A stretch of DNA of 64,000 nucleotides from positions 1 to 64,000 of the forward strand of contig JBBIVJ010000009.1 of the NCBI GenBank assembly GCA_037439785.1, written 5' to 3'. This document shows, piece by piece, positions 37,247 to 45,794 of the stretch. Numbering within the stretch: the stretch's first letter is position 1; each line of letters opens with the position of its first letter. The notes under the pieces were generated by a model. That model did no database searches. It had not been told where the DNA came from and saw only the letters and a list, made by a program, of their open reading frames with translations. Made by a program: the position numbers and the translations under genes. This DNA is from DSVZ01 sp037439785. Lineage in GTDB: Bacteria > Verrucomicrobiota > Verrucomicrobiia > Limisphaerales > J093.

Positions 37247-37486
37247 TCAGAGGCGAGGGCCTGTCACCTTGGGATGGCCGTACCGGTAAGGGTCAAGGTT
37301 CATGGCCAGGCCCGGGATGCCGGTGTCCACCGCCAACTCCGCAATCTTGAAGGCCGGATCCAGACCAGCATCGGGGTCTGTCACCTGGGCTTCGGCTTCC
37401 ACCTGCACCACCTTCCCTTCGGGCAGGTTGGCCCCCGGCTCCAGCACTACCACGCCGTTTCGAACTGTGCCTTGGCAACGGATCAT
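37247..37486 (-). CDS. Orphan DUF104-like antitoxin-type protein, antisense within the operon
   Basis: The 79-residue product starts MIRCQGTVRNGVVVLEPGANLPEGKVVQVE, the small beta-hairpin pattern of DUF104-type antitoxins that pair with PIN toxins. It ends LAVDTGIPGLAMNLDPYRYGHPK, a tail seen on similar antitoxins. It lies on the minus strand between the catalytic subunit and the small operon gene. No toxin follows on its own strand, where only the antisense of the catalytic gene remains. It may be a relic of an inserted module. The family call is by recognition and is moderate. Confidence 0.6.
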   Translation of the reverse strand: MIRCQGTVRNGVVVLEPGANLPEGKVVQVEAEAQVTDPDAGLDPAFKIAELAVDTGIPGLAMNLDPYRYGHPKVTGPRL

Positions 37487-37537
37487 CGCCCCCAACCCAA
37501 CGCCGGCGCACTCCGCCCGGCCCTCCTGCTCTGAGCC

Positions 37538-37846
37538 ATGCCCAAATACGAATCCGACCCCGAAGACCCCCTCGAACTCCACGGTGTGGAACTGGTCACC
37601 GCCGAGGACACCACCGGGGCCATGACCGAGTGCTTCATCGAGGAGTTCCTGCGCCTGGGCTACGACGCCCCGCGCCTGCTGGCGCTGTTCCGCAACCCCT
37701 TCTACAGCGGCCTGCACCGGGTCCTGCACACGCATGGCGAGGCCTTTGTCCGGCAGAAGATCACCGAGGTCTTCGCCCGCTGGCATCGGCCGGTCGAGTT
37801 CGCCACCGCCGCGGCGCCGGCCCCCACCCCTTCCCCGCACGCCTGA
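37538..37846 (+). CDS. Small operon protein of unknown function
   Basis: The 102-residue soluble protein has no signal or membrane segment. The conserved-looking part is TECFIEEFLRLGYDAPRLLALFRNPFYSGLHRVLHTHGEAFVRQKITEVFARW, predicted to be helical, followed by a disordered Ala/Pro tail. It lies 27 bases before the beta subunit and is clearly part of the operon. A role in assembly or maturation is a guess from position only. The longer gap on its upstream side (383 bases) contains the antisense antitoxin-like gene. Confidence 0.7.
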   Translation: MPKYESDPEDPLELHGVELVTAEDTTGAMTECFIEEFLRLGYDAPRLLALFRNPFYSGLHRVLHTHGEAFVRQKITEVFARWHRPVEFATAAAPAPTPSPHA

Positions 37847-37873
37847 CCCCTGAACGTTCTCCCGCCTTCTCCC

Positions 37874-39148
37874 ATGAGCACTGTGTACAACTGGCAACTG
37901 GGCCGCGACATGGAATACCCCTACGACGCGGCCTACCCGGACCGGCAGTTCGCTTTCGTCTTCAACCTCAACCGCTGCATCGGCTGCCAAAGCTGCACCA
38001 TGGCCTGCAAGTCCACCTGGACCTTCAGCAAGGGCCAGGAGGCGATGTGGTGGAACAACGTCGAAACCAAACCCTACGGCGGTTACCCCCACCACTGGGA
38101 CGTCAAAATCCTCGACCTCCTCAATCGCGCCAACCCCGGCGGCCAGACCTGGAACGGCGAGCCCCGCGATCTCCAGGCCCCCTACGGCCACTTCCAGGGC
38201 CGGACCATCTTCGAGGTGGCCAAGACCCACATCAGCCCCGAAGGCGCCCAGCGCGCCCTGGGTTACCTCCCCACCGACGAAGAGTGGTCCGCCCCCAACC
38301 GTTTTGAGGACAACCCCACCGCCGCCGAACCGGGCCGGCCGGGCCAGATGGCGTTCAGCGGCGGCCAGCTCCTGCCCCAGTACAAGACCTGGTTCTTCTA
38401 CCTCGCCCGCCTCTGCAACCACTGCACCTACCCCGCCTGCCTGGCCGCCTGCCCGCGCAACGCCATCTACAAACGGCCCGAGGACGGCATCGTGCTCATT
38501 GACCAGTCCCGCTGCCGCGGTTACCGCAAATGCATGGAGGCCTGCCCTTACAAGAAAACCCACTACCGCGGCACCACCCGCATCACCGAGAAGTGCATCG
38601 GCTGCTTCCCGCGCGTGGAAGGCCGCGACCCTCAGGTCGGCGGTCTGCCCATGCAGACCCGTTGCATGGCCGCCTGCGTCGGTCACATCCGCCTCCACGG
38701 CCTGGTGCAAATGAACCCCGACGGCACCTGGAAAGAAGACCGCCAGCATCCGCTCTACTACCTGGTCCACGTCGCCAGGGTTGCCCTGCCGCTCTACCCC
38801 CAGTTCGGTACCGAGCCCAACGGCTACTACATCCCCCCGCGCTGGGTCCCTCGCCCCTACCTGCGCCAGATGTTCGGCCCCGGCGTGGACCAGGCCATCG
38901 AGCGCTACACCGTTCCCGATCGCGAACTGCTGGCCGTGCTCCAGCTCTTCGGCAAGGACCACCGCCTGTGCTTCCGCTACGAAATCAAGCCCGGCCCGAA
39001 GGTCTTCGAAACCACCCTCCACGACCGCAAGTTCGAACTCTACAACGACACCATCATCGGCTACGGCGCCGACGGCTCGAAAATCATTGAAACCACCGTC
39101 GAAGAACCCCTCCACCTCCGACCCGACCGCCATGCCAACTCGATCTGA
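37874..39148 (+). CDS. Iron-sulfur beta subunit of the molybdoenzyme
   Basis: The 424-residue protein is a NarH/EbdB-type electron-transfer subunit with four Cys groups: NRCIGCQSCTMACK (35-45), LCNHCTYPACLAACPR, CRGYRKCMEACPYKK, and KCIGCFPRVEG with CMAACVG. In the third group Tyr stands where a second Cys would be (NarH has Trp), indicating a [3Fe-4S] cluster beside three [4Fe-4S]. It has no signal peptide, so it should be co-exported with the Tat-bearing catalytic subunit. It passes electrons between the Mo subunit and the haem protein. The last 17 bases overlap the chaperone gene. Confidence 0.93.
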   Translation: MSTVYNWQLGRDMEYPYDAAYPDRQFAFVFNLNRCIGCQSCTMACKSTWTFSKGQEAMWWNNVETKPYGGYPHHWDVKILDLLNRANPGGQTWNGEPRDLQAPYGHFQGRTIFEVAKTHISPEGAQRALGYLPTDEEWSAPNRFEDNPTAAEPGRPGQMAFSGGQLLPQYKTWFFYLARLCNHCTYPACLAACPRNAIYKRPEDGIVLIDQSRCRGYRKCMEACPYKKTHYRGTTRITEKCIGCFPRVEGRDPQVGGLPMQTRCMAACVGHIRLHGLVQMNPDGTWKEDRQHPLYYLVHVARVALPLYPQFGTEPNGYYIPPRWVPRPYLRQMFGPGVDQAIERYTVPDRELLAVLQLFGKDHRLCFRYEIKPGPKVFETTLHDRKFELYNDTIIGYGADGSKIIETTVEEPLHLRPDRHANSI

Positions 39149-40052
39149 GTCGGCCCCGCCACCCGCCGGCGCAAGCCCGCCCCCGCAGCCCGTGGCCTGG
39201 GCCCCGCCCCCCGCGCACCCACCCCGGTCGGTCTTCGGCAACTACCAGCCCGCGCCCGAGGTCGCGCCCGCCCCCCCGCCCGGTCCCGCACCTGCGCCGC
39301 TCCCGCCCGACCCGCGCCCGGAACTGGCCCTCGCACGGGCCTTCCTTTACCGCTACCTGGCCTGTGCCTACGAGGACCCTTCCCCCGCGAGCTGGGAGTG
39401 GCTCAACGCCGAGGCCACCCGCCGCGCCCTGGAACGTGCCGACTCCCTCGCCCTCGGGCCGGAACCGTTGCCCGAATTTTCCACGGGCCCCTTCGAAGCC
39501 TACCGCGACGCCCATGTGGCGGCCTTCGGCCACGCCGCACGCGGTCCCTGCCCGATCAATGAAATCGAGTACGGCGACCTCAAGGCCGACCCGCTCTTCC
39601 AGCCCCATCGCCTGGCGGACCTGGCCGCGTTTTACCGCGCCTTCGGCCTGGAAATCGCCGAGGACGCCGGCGAGCGCCACGACCATCTGTGTCTGGAACT
39701 CGAGTTCATGTGCGTGCTGGTCTGCAAGGAGGCCTGGGCGCTGGAACACCACGCGGAAGCCTCCACCTTGCACCCCGGCCGCGACGCCCAGCGACAGTTC
39801 CTCCGCGAACATCTCGGGCGCTGGACCCCCGCCTTCACCCACCGCCTGGAACGACTGGCAGCCGACACGCCGCTTGCTGCCCTGGCCCGCCTGACCCGCC
39901 GCTTCCTTCAGGCCGAGTGCGCGCGCCTGGGGGTAACCCCCGGCAGTGAGGAGCTGCTGCTGCGTCCCGTGGATGAAGCCGCGGCCCTGTGCGAAAGCTG
40001 CGGACTGGCCCGGAGCCTGCCCGGTGCCCCCGCCGCCGCCCCGACCGGATGA
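39132..40052 (+). CDS. TorD/NarJ-family molybdoenzyme chaperone
   Basis: The 306-residue cytoplasmic protein has a long Pro/Ala-rich, probably disordered N-terminus (about 75 residues) before an all-helical TorD/NarJ domain (ALARAFLYRYLACAYEDPS onward). The family signature is visible as GPCPINEIEYGDLKADPLFQPHRLADLAAFYRAFGLE, together with DHLCLELEFMCVLVCKEAWALE. Such delta proteins bind the apo-catalytic subunit and its signal peptide until cofactor insertion and Tat export. The start is an ATG inside the 3' end of the beta gene. Its stop overlaps the next start (ATGA). Confidence 0.88.
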   Translation: MPTRSESAPPPAGASPPPQPVAWAPPPAHPPRSVFGNYQPAPEVAPAPPPGPAPAPLPPDPRPELALARAFLYRYLACAYEDPSPASWEWLNAEATRRALERADSLALGPEPLPEFSTGPFEAYRDAHVAAFGHAARGPCPINEIEYGDLKADPLFQPHRLADLAAFYRAFGLEIAEDAGERHDHLCLELEFMCVLVCKEAWALEHHAEASTLHPGRDAQRQFLREHLGRWTPAFTHRLERLAADTPLAALARLTRRFLQAECARLGVTPGSEELLLRPVDEAAALCESCGLARSLPGAPAAAPTG

Positions 40053-40981
40053 AGCTGCTTCTCGACGACGACCTGGTCGAAGCCGTGGTCTTCCTCCTCG
40101 CCACCGGCCCGCACCCGGGTGTGCCGCCGCTGCAGGTCCGGCGCTATCACGCCGGGCGCGAGCGCTGTTACCAGGTGCTCGACCCGGAGGAACGCGCCCG
40201 GGCCTTTGCCCGCCTGCACCTGGAGTGGTTCATCGAGTGGGGCGCTGAAAAACTCCTCGCCAACGCGGTCCGCCGTTTTGCCCCCCTCCAGGCGGCCCTC
40301 GAGGTCCTGGCCTTCCGCAAGGCCCGGACCCGCCGAGAGGAGGGCGCCGAACTGTTCACCAACCTCGAGAGCGGCCGCCGGGGCGTGGTGGCGCTGCAGC
40401 CCGAACGCTGGACCGACGCCGACGCACTGGGCCGCTTCCTCCACCACGAACTCGCCCACCTGGCCGACATGGTGGACCCGGCCTTCGGCTACTTGCCGGA
40501 CCTGGCCGTGGCCGGTTCCTCCGCCGCCCACCAACGGCTGGTGCGCGAGCGGTACCGCCTGCTGTGGGAGGTCAGCCTGGACGGCCGCCTGACCCGCCGC
40601 GGCCTGGCCACGGTGGCGGGGGAGTCGCAGCGGCGGCAGGAATTCGAGCGCGGCTTTGCCTTCCTGCCCGAGGCGCGCCGCGCGGAGTTGTTCGCGGCCT
40701 TGTGGACCGGCACGCTCGCCCGCCACCAGGACCTGCTGGAAATCGCCGCCGACCCCCGCGGCCTGCGCGAACGTCACACCCCGGTGCCCGGTGCGCCCTG
40801 TCCGTTGTGCGGGTTCCCGGCCTTCCAGTGGGTGAGCCCCGCGACTCTCAAGCCCGCAGCCGTGGACCGGATTCGTCGCGAATTTCCCGGCTGGAATGAC
40901 GCCGAAGCCCTGTGCGCTCGGTGCGCCGAGGTGTACGAAACCGTCACCGGCCTGGAGCTCCCCGCCACGGTGGTGGGGTGA
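40049..40981 (+). CDS. HEXXH and zinc-ribbon protein of unknown function in the molybdoenzyme operon
   Basis: The 310-residue protein has no signal or membrane segment. A zinc-metalloprotease-like motif HELAH is at 133-137 in RFLHHELAHLADMVDPAFGYLPD. A C-terminal zinc-ribbon-like region has CPLCGFP (about 256) and CARCAEVYE (about 293). The rest is helical and charged. It overlaps the chaperone stop by an ATGA, so its production is coupled to enzyme assembly. I do not recognise a named family. Possible roles include cleavage, quality control or metal handling during maturation, but only the motifs and position are observed. Confidence 0.72.
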   Translation: MKLLLDDDLVEAVVFLLATGPHPGVPPLQVRRYHAGRERCYQVLDPEERARAFARLHLEWFIEWGAEKLLANAVRRFAPLQAALEVLAFRKARTRREEGAELFTNLESGRRGVVALQPERWTDADALGRFLHHELAHLADMVDPAFGYLPDLAVAGSSAAHQRLVRERYRLLWEVSLDGRLTRRGLATVAGESQRRQEFERGFAFLPEARRAELFAALWTGTLARHQDLLEIAADPRGLRERHTPVPGAPCPLCGFPAFQWVSPATLKPAAVDRIRREFPGWNDAEALCARCAEVYETVTGLELPATVVG

Positions 40982-41312
40982 GCACCATTCGAGCCGGGCG
41001 ACCGTGGAGGGACGCTCTTCCCGATTTGGCCGCCCGGTTCCCCTGCGGCTCAAGGGTGCCCCCCGCTACCTTGCCTTTGGGGTGCGGATCCCAGCCCGGC
41101 CAGCTCTGCCGCCAGGATGATGCGACGCAGTTTTTGGGCGCCGGCCCAAGTGTGGAGAAGTGCCCCACGACCCCGCGGGCATTTCCCCTTCACGAATCGA
41201 AGCCGCCGGCCTATTTTCCGAGGCCGCGCGGACCTCGATTTGTTGCCGCCGGTTCGGCGGCTTTCACCCCGCGACGGCCGCCGTCCGAGCTGGAGAGGTT
41301 CCGGGCTTTACG
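40982..41312. other. Intergenic region, nothing recognised
   Basis: There is no family-like open frame, RNA gene, T-run terminator or clear promoter between the HEXXH protein and the MOSC gene. Confidence 0.5.
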
Positions 41313-41783
41313 ATGATTCGCGTCCGTCACCTCTACCTCTCGCCGGGGCACAACTACCGGGGCCACCACGGCGGCCCGCCCGGCACCCATCCGCTGCTGG
41401 AACAGGCCGCCCTCGAGTGCGTGGCCGGCCGGGGCATCCGCGGCGACCGCTACTTCGACCACCGGCCCGACTTCAAGGGCCAGATCACCTTCTTTGCCTG
41501 GGAAACGCTGGTGGCGCTGTGGGAGGCGCTGGGCATCCCCGCCCCCCAGCGGGACGCGGGCGCGACCCGCCGCAACGTGATTACCGAGGGGGCGGACCTC
41601 AACGCGCTTGTCGGCGTGGAATTCGCAATCCAGGGCGTGCGGTTTTTCGGCACCGAGGAATGCCGGCCCTGTTACTGGATGAACCGGGCCTTCCGCGACG
41701 AGCGCACCGAGACCTGGCTGCGGGGCCGCGGCGGCCTGCGCGCCAAAATCCTTACCGACGGCTGGCTGCGCCGGGGCGAGTGA
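41313..41783 (+). CDS. MOSC-domain protein
   Basis: The 156-residue protein is a stand-alone MOSC (molybdenum-cofactor sulfurase C-terminal) domain. Typical segments are ECVAGRGIRGDRYFDH, RRNVITEGADLNALVGVEF and the conserved Cys in GTEECRPCYWM. MOSC proteins bind or transfer sulfur and pterin-Mo and act in cofactor handling. The ATG at 41313 matches the usual N-terminus MIRVRHLYLSPGHNY; the frame is open upstream but non-homologous. Placement next to a molybdoenzyme operon and near mobA supports a role in Moco supply. Confidence 0.88.
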   Translation: MIRVRHLYLSPGHNYRGHHGGPPGTHPLLEQAALECVAGRGIRGDRYFDHRPDFKGQITFFAWETLVALWEALGIPAPQRDAGATRRNVITEGADLNALVGVEFAIQGVRFFGTEECRPCYWMNRAFRDERTETWLRGRGGLRAKILTDGWLRRGE

Positions 41784-42046
41784 AGGCGCCGGCCGTGCCG
41801 GGAGGGCGTGCAGCCCGGATGAGCTGCGGAGGCGGTTTACCCCAGGTGCCAACCATCGGTCCACTTTTCTCCGACGCGTCAAGAAACCACCGACAGGAAT
41901 GACCAGGTTACAAATGGGCAATTATTTCGTGTCGGCCATCGGATGACCGATGTACTTTGGGGCCCGTGGCCCTGACCAATCAGGCAAAGAGCCGGTGAAC
42001 CTTGCAATGTTGACGCTTGTGATCGCCGAAGCCCAGCCGCCAGGGG
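41784..42046. other. Intergenic region with a comparatively AT-rich patch
   Basis: No gene is visible. 41895-41935 is unusually AT-rich for this genome. CATCGGATGACCGATG (41937-41952) is a small inverted repeat. A TTGAC element with a poor partner half-site (42010-42023) lies 34 bases before the promoter listed next and resembles half of the FNR-like box at 32021. Confidence 0.4.
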
Positions 42047-42055
42047 TGCTATAAT
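42047..42055 (+). promoter_or_regulatory. Extended -10 promoter for the porin gene
   Basis: TGCTATAAT combines a consensus -10 hexamer (TATAAT, 42050-42055) with the extended TGn element. No -35 is found at 16-18 bases, as is usual for extended -10 promoters. The predicted start near 42062 leaves a 54-base leader before the ATG at 42116. Confidence 0.65.
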
Positions 42056-42115
42056 GTCTGGGCATTGGTCCTGGTCCCGCTTGCCGATTTTTCGACCTTC
42101 AATCCCCATCCAATC

Positions 42116-43510
42116 ATGAACTCCCAGAAGCCCCAACCGACCTCCCGTCTCCTCCGTGCCGTGAGCCTGGCCGCTCTGGCCGCCTGCACGCCGTCCCGGT
42201 TGCCTGCGGCCGAGCCGCGCCCGACGCCCCCGCCCTCGGATGCCGAGGTCCTGCTGCACCTCTTCCAGGAAAAGGGACTGATCTCGGCGCAGGATGTGGA
42301 GAAGGCGCGGGCGGAACTGGCGCGGCGCTCGGCCGCGGCGGGCGAGGAGGCTCCCCGCTTGCCCGGGATCAGGCTGGCCGACTGGATCGAAAACCTCACC
42401 CTGTATGGCGACGCCCGTCTGCGCTTCGAATCCCGCGGCGGCGAAGGGGGCGACCACCCCGACGGCGACCACTTCGAGCGCAACCGATGGCGCTACCGGC
42501 TGCGCTTCGGCGGGCGCATGGATTTCACGGATCATTTCCGGGCCGGCATCCGCCTCGAGACCGGTCCGGGCGGGCGCTCCAGCAACGTCACCTTTGGAGA
42601 GGACGCCGGGCCCTGGGGCAAGAGTTCGGATAGCCTCTACCTTGGGCTGCTGTACCTGAACTGGACGCCGACCGGCTGGTTCAGCGCCACCGCCGGTCGG
42701 CAGGAAAGTCCGTTCACTATCTCCAGCATGGTTTGGGACCCTGACCTGACCCCGGAGGGCCTGAGCGAGTCCTTCCACCACCGCGTCGGCGGCTTCGAGC
42801 TGTTCGCCACGTTCGGGCAGTTTGTTTACGACGACGCGAACCCGGATAATCCCTTCGGGGCGGGCGGTCTGAGCGATGCCTTCCTCTTCGTGAACCAACT
42901 GGGCGTGCGGTACCACGTCAGCCAGAGCACCTCGGTGCAAATCGCGCCCGTGCTCCACGTTTACTCCGGCGAGGGCGATTCCTATCGCGGGCCGTTTGTG
43001 GGCACGACGGCGGCCAATTCCACCGGCATCAATGACCTGCTCGTGCTGGAAGTGCCGGCGGAAGTGAAGTTCAAGACCGGCTCGCTGCCGGCGCGCGTGT
43101 TCGGCGATTTTGCGATGAACTTGCGGGGTGACGACCGGGCGCGCGCCGCCGGAAATTCGCAATTCGATGGCGAAGTTTACGCCTGGCAGGCGGGGGCGGA
43201 ACTCGGCTCGGCCCGGAAGAAGGGCAGTTGGAGTCTGAGGGTGCTCTATCAGGCCAGCGACCTCTACGCACTGGACCCCAACATGGTGGACACAGACCTG
43301 TTCGATTCCCGCCTGAACCTGCAGGGCTTCTTGGTGCAGGGGACGTATGCGCTGACCGACTTCGCCAACTTGACGCTCAGCTACGCCCTCGCCGACCGGA
43401 ACAACCAGGCCCTGCCCACCGGGGGGGGCGGGGACCTGGGCGGCACGGCCGGCACGGCGTATCTGGAAAACTACCAGCTCTTCCAGGCCGACCTGAACCT
43501 GAAGTTCTAG
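42116..43510 (+). CDS. Putative outer-membrane porin
   Basis: The 464-residue protein has a signal peptide (LLRAVSLAALAACTPSRLPAA) and a short helical segment (DAEVLLHLFQEKGLISAQDVEKARAELARR). It then becomes a long series of alternating amphipathic strands such as LTLYGDARLRFES, RNRWRYRLRFGGRMDF, HFRAGIRLETGPGG and WFSATAGRQESPF, and ends in YQLFQADLNLKF with a C-terminal Phe as required for barrel insertion. It matches the putative porin families common in Verrucomicrobia and Bacteroidota. It may admit the substrate or oxyanion for the neighbouring periplasmic enzyme, but this is only suggested by position. Confidence 0.82.
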   Translation: MNSQKPQPTSRLLRAVSLAALAACTPSRLPAAEPRPTPPPSDAEVLLHLFQEKGLISAQDVEKARAELARRSAAAGEEAPRLPGIRLADWIENLTLYGDARLRFESRGGEGGDHPDGDHFERNRWRYRLRFGGRMDFTDHFRAGIRLETGPGGRSSNVTFGEDAGPWGKSSDSLYLGLLYLNWTPTGWFSATAGRQESPFTISSMVWDPDLTPEGLSESFHHRVGGFELFATFGQFVYDDANPDNPFGAGGLSDAFLFVNQLGVRYHVSQSTSVQIAPVLHVYSGEGDSYRGPFVGTTAANSTGINDLLVLEVPAEVKFKTGSLPARVFGDFAMNLRGDDRARAAGNSQFDGEVYAWQAGAELGSARKKGSWSLRVLYQASDLYALDPNMVDTDLFDSRLNLQGFLVQGTYALTDFANLTLSYALADRNNQALPTGGGGDLGGTAGTAYLENYQLFQADLNLKF

Positions 43511-43517
43511 ACCCGCC

Positions 43518-43628
43518 ATGAAAACCGGCTCCATCCATCACGTCGTCCTGCTCGCGACCACCACGCTCGGCTTCCCCGCCATGATGGCCGCATTGTCCCG
43601 GGTGGACGACGTGCTCAAGCGGAAGTGA
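43518..43628 (+). CDS. Possible 36-residue peptide or gene remnant
   Basis: Seven bases after the porin stop an ATG opens a 36-codon frame that begins MKTGSIHHVVLLATTTLGF, with a basic start and hydrophobic core like a short signal or membrane peptide, and ends DDVLKRK. It could be a real small protein, a decayed gene start or chance. No homology is claimed. Confidence 0.25.
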   Translation: MKTGSIHHVVLLATTTLGFPAMMAALSRVDDVLKRK

Positions 43629-43770
43629 GCGGAGCTGTGCGTGCCCGCCGCGCCTTTCCACCCGGCGCCGCGCCCGCGGCAAGGCGCCCCCTGCGCAGGC
43701 ACGGGCCCGGCCGCGGCCAGCTGAGCGCAGGGCCTGGACGAGGCGCCCGGGGCGGTTGAGAAGGGACCCC

Positions 43771-44391
43771 ATGACAGCATCCTGGCCTCCCTTTGATGCG
43801 GTCATCCTGGCGGGGGGCGACTCGACCCGCATGGGCCGCGACAAGGCCGGACTGGAGGTGGAAGGCCGGCCGCTCCTGGCCCGGCAGATTGACCTGGTCC
43901 GGGGTCTGGGGCCGGACGAGGTCTTCATTTCCGGTCGCCGCGAAGGGGATTGCCACGCTTTCGGTTGTCCGGTGGTGCGAGACGCGGAGGCTGGCGTGGG
44001 CCCGTTGGCGGGCCTGGCTGCCGCGTGGGAGGCCAGCCGGGCCCCGCTGCTGCTGGTTCTGGCGGTGGACCTGCCGCGCATGAACCGCACGGTGCTCGCG
44101 TCCCTGCTCGCCGCCTGTTCGGCCGAGCGCGGCGCGGTGGCGCGCGTGGCGGGCCGCGTCGAACCCCTCGTCGCGGTGTATCCCCGGGCGGCGGCCGCGC
44201 GGGTGCGGGAACTTCTCGCCGCCGGCCGGCGGGCAGCGGGTGAACTGGCGGCCCGCTGCGCACAGGCCGGCCTGGTGGGCTGGGTGGATCTCCCGGCCGC
44301 GCAGGCGGCGGCCTTTCTGAACTGGAACCGCCCCGAGGACCTGCCCGACCCACCGGCGGCGGCGGCCGGGCCTTCCGCTCCGCCGGCGTAG
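43771..44391 (+). CDS. mobA: Molybdenum cofactor guanylyltransferase
   Basis: The 206-residue enzyme transfers GMP to molybdopterin to give the bis-MGD cofactor required by DMSO-reductase-family enzymes. Its nucleotidyltransferase signature is AVILAGGDSTRMGRDKAGLEVEGRPLL, followed by RDAEAGVGPLAGLAAAWE and VLAVDLPRM with the metal-binding Asp. The C-terminal NWNRPEDL is the usual family ending motif. It is close to the molybdoenzyme operon and the MOSC gene. The ATG at 43771 is chosen over one at 43756 because it sits next to the conserved start. Confidence 0.93.
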   Translation: MTASWPPFDAVILAGGDSTRMGRDKAGLEVEGRPLLARQIDLVRGLGPDEVFISGRREGDCHAFGCPVVRDAEAGVGPLAGLAAAWEASRAPLLLVLAVDLPRMNRTVLASLLAACSAERGAVARVAGRVEPLVAVYPRAAAARVRELLAAGRRAAGELAARCAQAGLVGWVDLPAAQAAAFLNWNRPEDLPDPPAAAAGPSAPPA

Positions 44392-44424
44392 CAACACCCG
44401 CGCCGCGCCGCCTCCGGCATCCGC

Positions 44425-45555
44425 TCAAGTCGGCGTTGACCGCGCGGGGCGGGACGACTGGGACCTCCACCGCGACAGCCCCACCGAGGTCAGCGTGTTG
44501 AGCAGGAACAGACCCACCGCGAGGGCATTGCCGCCGGCACCCCACTCCCGGCCGACGGGCCAGTCCACCAGGTCCGCCCCCAGCCGCAGCAGCAACGACA
44601 GGTGCAGCACCGCCAGCGGGACGTAGGCGGTGGGCAGAAACAGCACCGGCAGGCCGAGCACCGCCGGGAAGATCACCGGCGCGTGGCCGAAGATCATCGC
44701 GAACACAAACCCCACGAAAAAGACGTGCAGTGTGGCGTCATACGCCCGCCCGCTGGTCTGCGGCCAGTGCAACCCGAGCAACAGACCCGCCACCAGCAGC
44801 CAGAGGTAGCCTCCCAGCAGGCACACGGCCATGAAGCGCGGCAGCCCCGGGTGCCGCACCGTGCGCCAGGCCAGGTCAAAGCGCCCCAGCCAGCCGGCCA
44901 GACCGATCACCGCCAGCCCGGTCAGCACCCCACCGGCGCGCGGCTGCACCCATCCCAGCAACAACCCCGCCCCCAGCCCGGCCAGTGCCCCGCCCAACCA
45001 CGGCCGCGACCACGGCTGCGGCCGCTGCAGGCGGGTCAGCTCGATCCGTTCGCCCACGATGGTCAGCAGCAGGAAACTCACCCACCACAAGACCGCTTCC
45101 GGCAGCGGCCGGTCCGCGGCCCAAAGCCCATTGCCCACCCCCCACGCCCCCGCGCCCAATCCCGTCACCACCGTCGCCACGCCGGGCTGAAGTTTCCACA
45201 GCCGCCAGGCCACTCCCGCGTAGGCCACGCTCGCCGCCAGCAACAGCAGGCGCGGGCCGGGACCCAACTGCCCGGCCACCAGGCTCAGGCTGCCCGCCGC
45301 GGCCAACGCGGGTGCGGCCAACGCCCAGATGCGGCCCAGCCCCACCGCTCGTTCGAGGCTGATCAACGTCCCCAAAAACCCGCACACCATCAGCGGGCCG
45401 TGGAAGCTGAGCCAGTTGGCGTGCTCGACCGGCAGCGGTACTCCGCGCACCGGCACACGCAACAACCCGCCCCAGATGCCGGTTACCAGACAGGCCATGC
45501 CGCCCACCAACAAGCTGAGCCGGAGCCACCGCGGATTGAAAGCCTTCGCGTTCAC
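44425..45555 (-). CDS. NnrS-like polytopic membrane protein
   Basis: The 376-residue protein starts at GTG and contains about 12 hydrophobic segments. Conserved His-containing stretches are VEHANWLSFHGPLMVCGFLGTLISLERA and DATLHVFFVGFVFAMIFGHAPVIFPAVL, recalling NnrS-type haem-copper membrane proteins connected with nitrogen-oxide metabolism. The match is by feature and not full-length recall, so the family is provisional. It converges on mobA with 33 bases between stops. If correct it fits a nitrogen-oxide theme for the region. Confidence 0.6.
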   Translation of the reverse strand: MNAKAFNPRWLRLSLLVGGMACLVTGIWGGLLRVPVRGVPLPVEHANWLSFHGPLMVCGFLGTLISLERAVGLGRIWALAAPALAAAGSLSLVAGQLGPGPRLLLLAASVAYAGVAWRLWKLQPGVATVVTGLGAGAWGVGNGLWAADRPLPEAVLWWVSFLLLTIVGERIELTRLQRPQPWSRPWLGGALAGLGAGLLLGWVQPRAGGVLTGLAVIGLAGWLGRFDLAWRTVRHPGLPRFMAVCLLGGYLWLLVAGLLLGLHWPQTSGRAYDATLHVFFVGFVFAMIFGHAPVIFPAVLGLPVLFLPTAYVPLAVLHLSLLLRLGADLVDWPVGREWGAGGNALAVGLFLLNTLTSVGLSRWRSQSSRPARSTPT

Positions 45556-45590
45556 GGCACCGAGCCTGGCGTCCGGCAGCCACGGCTGGA

Positions 45591-45736
45591 ACGGGCAACC
45601 TGCCCGTCCTGCCGGGCCACCAAGCCCGGCAGCGCAGGGCAGGCTTCCCCGCCTGCCGTTTCGCCGGCTTCCAGCCGGCGCAGCGAAGTACGAAGGCCGA
45701 AATCCGAAATCCCAAGGGCGAAGTCCAAAGGCCGGA
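45591..45736. repeat. Palindromic module array next to an AAGTCCGAA-type repeat
   Basis: Consecutive hairpins occur here: ACGGGCAACCTGCCCGT (45591-45607), a TGCCGGGC/GCCCGGCA pair (45610-45631), GGCAGGC/GCCTGCC (around 45639-45658) and CGCCGGCTTCCAGCCGGCG (45662-45680). From 45684 to 45736 there follow imperfect nonamers such as GAAGTACGAA, AATCCGAAAT and GAAGTCCAAA. The array fills the gap between the NnrS-like gene and the arabinofuranosidase. Confidence 0.75.
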
Positions 45737-45794
45737 GTGAGCGGCTTCGTCGCTTTCGAGTTCCTCCCCGCCCCGATTGGGGTGCGACCTGCTG

